A stretch of DNA of 64,000 nt from JAAXIE01 sp965204245 (GTDB lineage Bacteria > Chloroflexota > Dehalococcoidia > Lucifugimonadales > JAAXIE01), in NCBI GenBank assembly GCA_965204245.1, contig CBDBED010000006.1, forward strand, positions 288,635-352,634, read 5' to 3'. The notes below the pieces were generated by a model. That model saw only the letters and a program-made list of their open reading frames with translations. It was not told the DNA's origin and made no database searches. Shown one piece after another: positions 62,085 to 64,000 of this stretch. The translations under genes were made by a program, and so were the position numbers. The first letter of the stretch is position 1, and each line of letters begins with the position of its first letter.

Positions 62085-63242
62085 ATGGTCAAAGAGGTTT
62101 TGTTCTTCAACGAGATGGCCTATTCGGCCTACTCGCAGGAGTTGGCTGGGCAGTTAGGGTACACCAGCCTAATGCTTCCTAACCAAGAATTTGATGCCGC
62201 CACAGCATCACGGCTTTATGGAATGTATTTGGATGAGTTTCAGTATGCTTCGGAAGAGGGATTTGATGGGGTGGTGATCAATGAGCACCACAACAACCCT
62301 CTGAACATGATGCCGGGCATCAACCTGATTGGTGCGATACTGGCCCGCAACACCAGCAAGGGGCGGATTGTATTGCTGGGCAACATACTGCCCATACATG
62401 AGAACCCGCTGCGCGTGGCCGAAGAGGTGGCCATGATGGACACCATCTCCGGGGGGCGCGTGGTATGTGGGTTTGTGCGGGGGGTGGGTACCGAGAGCGT
62501 GGCGGTGAACATCAACCCCACTCACAACCGGGAACGCTACTACGAGGCTCACGACTTGATCGTGAAGGCTTGGACCACCCCAGGTCCATTCCGCTGGGAA
62601 GGGAAGCACTTCCAGTACCGGGTGGTAAACCCCTGGGTGCTGCCCCTGCAGAAGCCACACCCACCCATATGGGTGCCTGGAATCACCAGCCCCGAGACGA
62701 TTATCTGGGCCGCCCAGCACAGGTACCCCTACATCGCTCAGAACACCTCTATGGAGGTCACCCCCGATATTTGGGCTCTGTATGAGAAGACGGCGGCCGA
62801 GTCCGGCTACACCGCCACCAAGGACAACTTCGGCTACCTGCAGCGGATCTGTGTAGCGGATAGTGACGAGCGAGCCTATGAGGAAGGCAGAAACTTCTAT
62901 TGGCAGTTGGGACGGACCTTCGGCCGGGCGCCACGCGAATGGACAAGTCCTCCCGGCTACGCTTCCCAAGCGGCTGCCATCAGTCCGGCGGGAGCCACCG
63001 AAGCCCGGTTGGCGAGCATCAGCTACGAAGAAGCGGAGGCGATGGATCAGATCATCACCGGGTCGCCTGATACTGTAATCCGAAAGCTAAAAAAGGTTGT
63101 TGACGTGGCCGACCCAGCTTGGCTGATACTCTGGGCCCGCGAGGGCCCTATGTCCAAAGAGGCAGGAATGCGCTCCATCGAACTGTTGGCCAAAGAGGTT
63201 ATCCCGGCCATCAAAGGGTATGCGCCGCAAATGTATTGCTGA
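62085..63242 (+). CDS. LLM-class (luciferase-like) flavin monooxygenase
   Basis: 385 residues of the bacterial luciferase-like TIM barrel. Markers: NQEFDAATASRLYGMYLDEFQYASEEGFDGVVINEHHNN, GRIVLLGNILPIHENPLRVAEEVAMMDTISGGR, GRTFGRAPREW. FMN/F420 oxygenases of this family oxidise sulfonates, ketones or alkanes; the substrate cannot be read. The gene class is reported to be enriched in SAR202-like genomes. Ribosome binding site GGGGAA before the ATG at 62085. Confidence 0.92.
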   Translation: MVKEVLFFNEMAYSAYSQELAGQLGYTSLMLPNQEFDAATASRLYGMYLDEFQYASEEGFDGVVINEHHNNPLNMMPGINLIGAILARNTSKGRIVLLGNILPIHENPLRVAEEVAMMDTISGGRVVCGFVRGVGTESVAVNINPTHNRERYYEAHDLIVKAWTTPGPFRWEGKHFQYRVVNPWVLPLQKPHPPIWVPGITSPETIIWAAQHRYPYIAQNTSMEVTPDIWALYEKTAAESGYTATKDNFGYLQRICVADSDERAYEEGRNFYWQLGRTFGRAPREWTSPPGYASQAAAISPAGATEARLASISYEEAEAMDQIITGSPDTVIRKLKKVVDVADPAWLILWAREGPMSKEAGMRSIELLAKEVIPAIKGYAPQMYC

Positions 63243-63351
63243 GTGCCGTCGCCCCCGCCGCCTTCAGTAGCAAAACAGACGGAAGCTCTTGTCGACCAAG
63301 GGCTTCTTTGTTGAAGGTTCCAATCGAGACGCAGGACTTGCCTCAGAGAGG

Positions 63352-64000
63352 CTAAGCGTCTGACCGACGCAAAGGAGCGCTCACCTGGTGCAGATGTTGC
63401 AGTATCTCTTTCTGAGACTCGAAGACACCTGTATGGTGACAGATGATGCCCCGCTCGGCACAAAAGGCCGTGATTAGCTTGTTAGCCTTGCGTAATTTGT
63501 TGCGGGGCATGGTGGGGAAGAGGTGGTGCTCTATCTGGTTGTTAAGACCGCCGTATACCAAGTCGGTTAAGGGGTTAGACCGGATGTTACGAGCGGTGAG
63601 TACCTGTTGACGTAGAAAGTCGAGCTTGGTGTCCTTGGAGACCATGAGCATGCCTTTGTGGTTGGGGGCGAACACGTTGGCCATGTAGAAGCCGGTGGCA
63701 GCTTGGTGGACCAGTACGAAGAGTGCGGCATGCCACCATGGCTCTAGGAGGTAGAACACTGCACCAAGGTAAATGGTCAGGTGCAGGACGACACAGGCTG
63801 ACTCGGCAAGCATGTATTTGACATTCTTGTTGCGCAACAGGTACTGGAAGCCGTCCATGCGCAGGCTCAGGGCCTCGGCCATCATCATGGGATACATGAG
63901 GAAGGCCTGGTAACGGACTACCAGCCGGTAGAGACCCCGCTTGCTCTTTGCAACTTCCTCGGTGAAAGCGATAAACGGGAGGTCCACGTCGCGGTCGCGA
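63352..64000 (-). CDS. Fatty-acid desaturase, C-terminal part (5' end outside window)
   Basis: The frame is open to the right edge (216 codons seen, RDRDVDLPFIAFTEE at its start). The membrane di-iron family signature is the third histidine box NNQIEHHLFPTMPR; helices and APNHKGM (a fourth H-box region) precede it, and the first two boxes lie outside the window. Family members introduce double bonds into acyl chains in the membrane. The stop is at 63352. Confidence 0.88.
   Translation of the reverse strand, partial: RDRDVDLPFIAFTEEVAKSKRGLYRLVVRYQAFLMYPMMMAEALSLRMDGFQYLLRNKNVKYMLAESACVVLHLTIYLGAVFYLLEPWWHAALFVLVHQAATGFYMANVFAPNHKGMLMVSKDTKLDFLRQQVLTARNIRSNPLTDLVYGGLNNQIEHHLFPTMPRNKLRKANKLITAFCAERGIICHHTGVFESQKEILQHLHQVSAPLRRSDA

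Noticed and set aside
1..64000. CRISPR arrays, insertion sequences and prophage
   Set aside because: No direct repeats with constant unique spacers, no transposase or integrase genes, and no terminal inverted repeats were seen; the short intergenic repeats do not have CRISPR spacing.

Overview
The window looks like a chromosomal segment of a GC-rich uncultured bacterium, most likely Chloroflexota of the marine/sponge-associated SAR202 or Dehalococcoidia-like type. This is inferred from gene content: Rieske ring-hydroxylating oxygenases, an LLM flavin monooxygenase, amidohydrolase- and dehalogenase-type enzymes, a lone molybdopterin oxidoreductase large subunit, a B12-dependent ribonucleotide reductase, a stripped-down division cluster (rsmH-ftsA-ftsZ, no mur genes), and a polyketide synthase that resembles, from memory, the 'sup' type of sponge symbionts. 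No rRNA is present to settle the taxonomy.

Layout. 1-3440 (minus) holds the start of a giant secreted protein: signal peptide, cadherin-like domain, thrombospondin-C-like domain and at least eight Ig-like repeats; it runs off the left edge. 3.5-6.5 kb carries an SNase-like protein, a Rieske oxygenase and a possible HEPN/Abi-type defence protein. 6.6-22.8 kb is a catabolic/housekeeping stretch: fhs, an M20 peptidase, a Rieske alpha/beta operon, an S51 peptidase, an M16 double peptidase, an amidohydrolase, a DUF4268 nuclease-like module, a haloacetate-dehalogenase-like hydrolase, a Rid protein, an alpha/beta hydrolase and a PanE-like reductase. Two intergenic regions (10.0-10.5 and 19.26-19.64 kb) share a short repeat family. 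22.9-27.9 kb has an MFS transporter, a K+ channel, a VOC protein and a CoxL-like subunit.

28.8-43.1 kb (minus) is one probable operon: an NCS2 permease with a histidine-kinase-ATPase-like tail, overlapping by ATGA a 3447-residue type I PKS (KS-AT-DH-MT-ER-KR-ACP-KS-degenerate AT), then a discrete ACP, an Sfp-type PPTase and an alpha/beta hydrolase overlapping the PPTase by TGATG. It has what is needed to build, carry, activate and perhaps release a reduced, possibly C-methylated acyl chain.

43.2-60.4 kb is core genome: a DUF2235 remnant, tRNA-Gly and tRNA-Phe, rplS, trmD, a MogA-like gene, rsmH-ftsA-ftsZ, nrdR-(33-residue peptide)-nrdJ with a candidate NrdR box, pdxA, proC, yggT, padR with a membrane partner, degV, a tandem pair of OGG-like glycosylases of which the first is decayed, and tRNA-His and tRNA-Arg. 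60.4-64 kb ends with a GMC oxidoreductase, an LLM oxidoreductase and the 3' part of a fatty-acid desaturase.

All functions are read from motifs and remembered family features; no database search was run.
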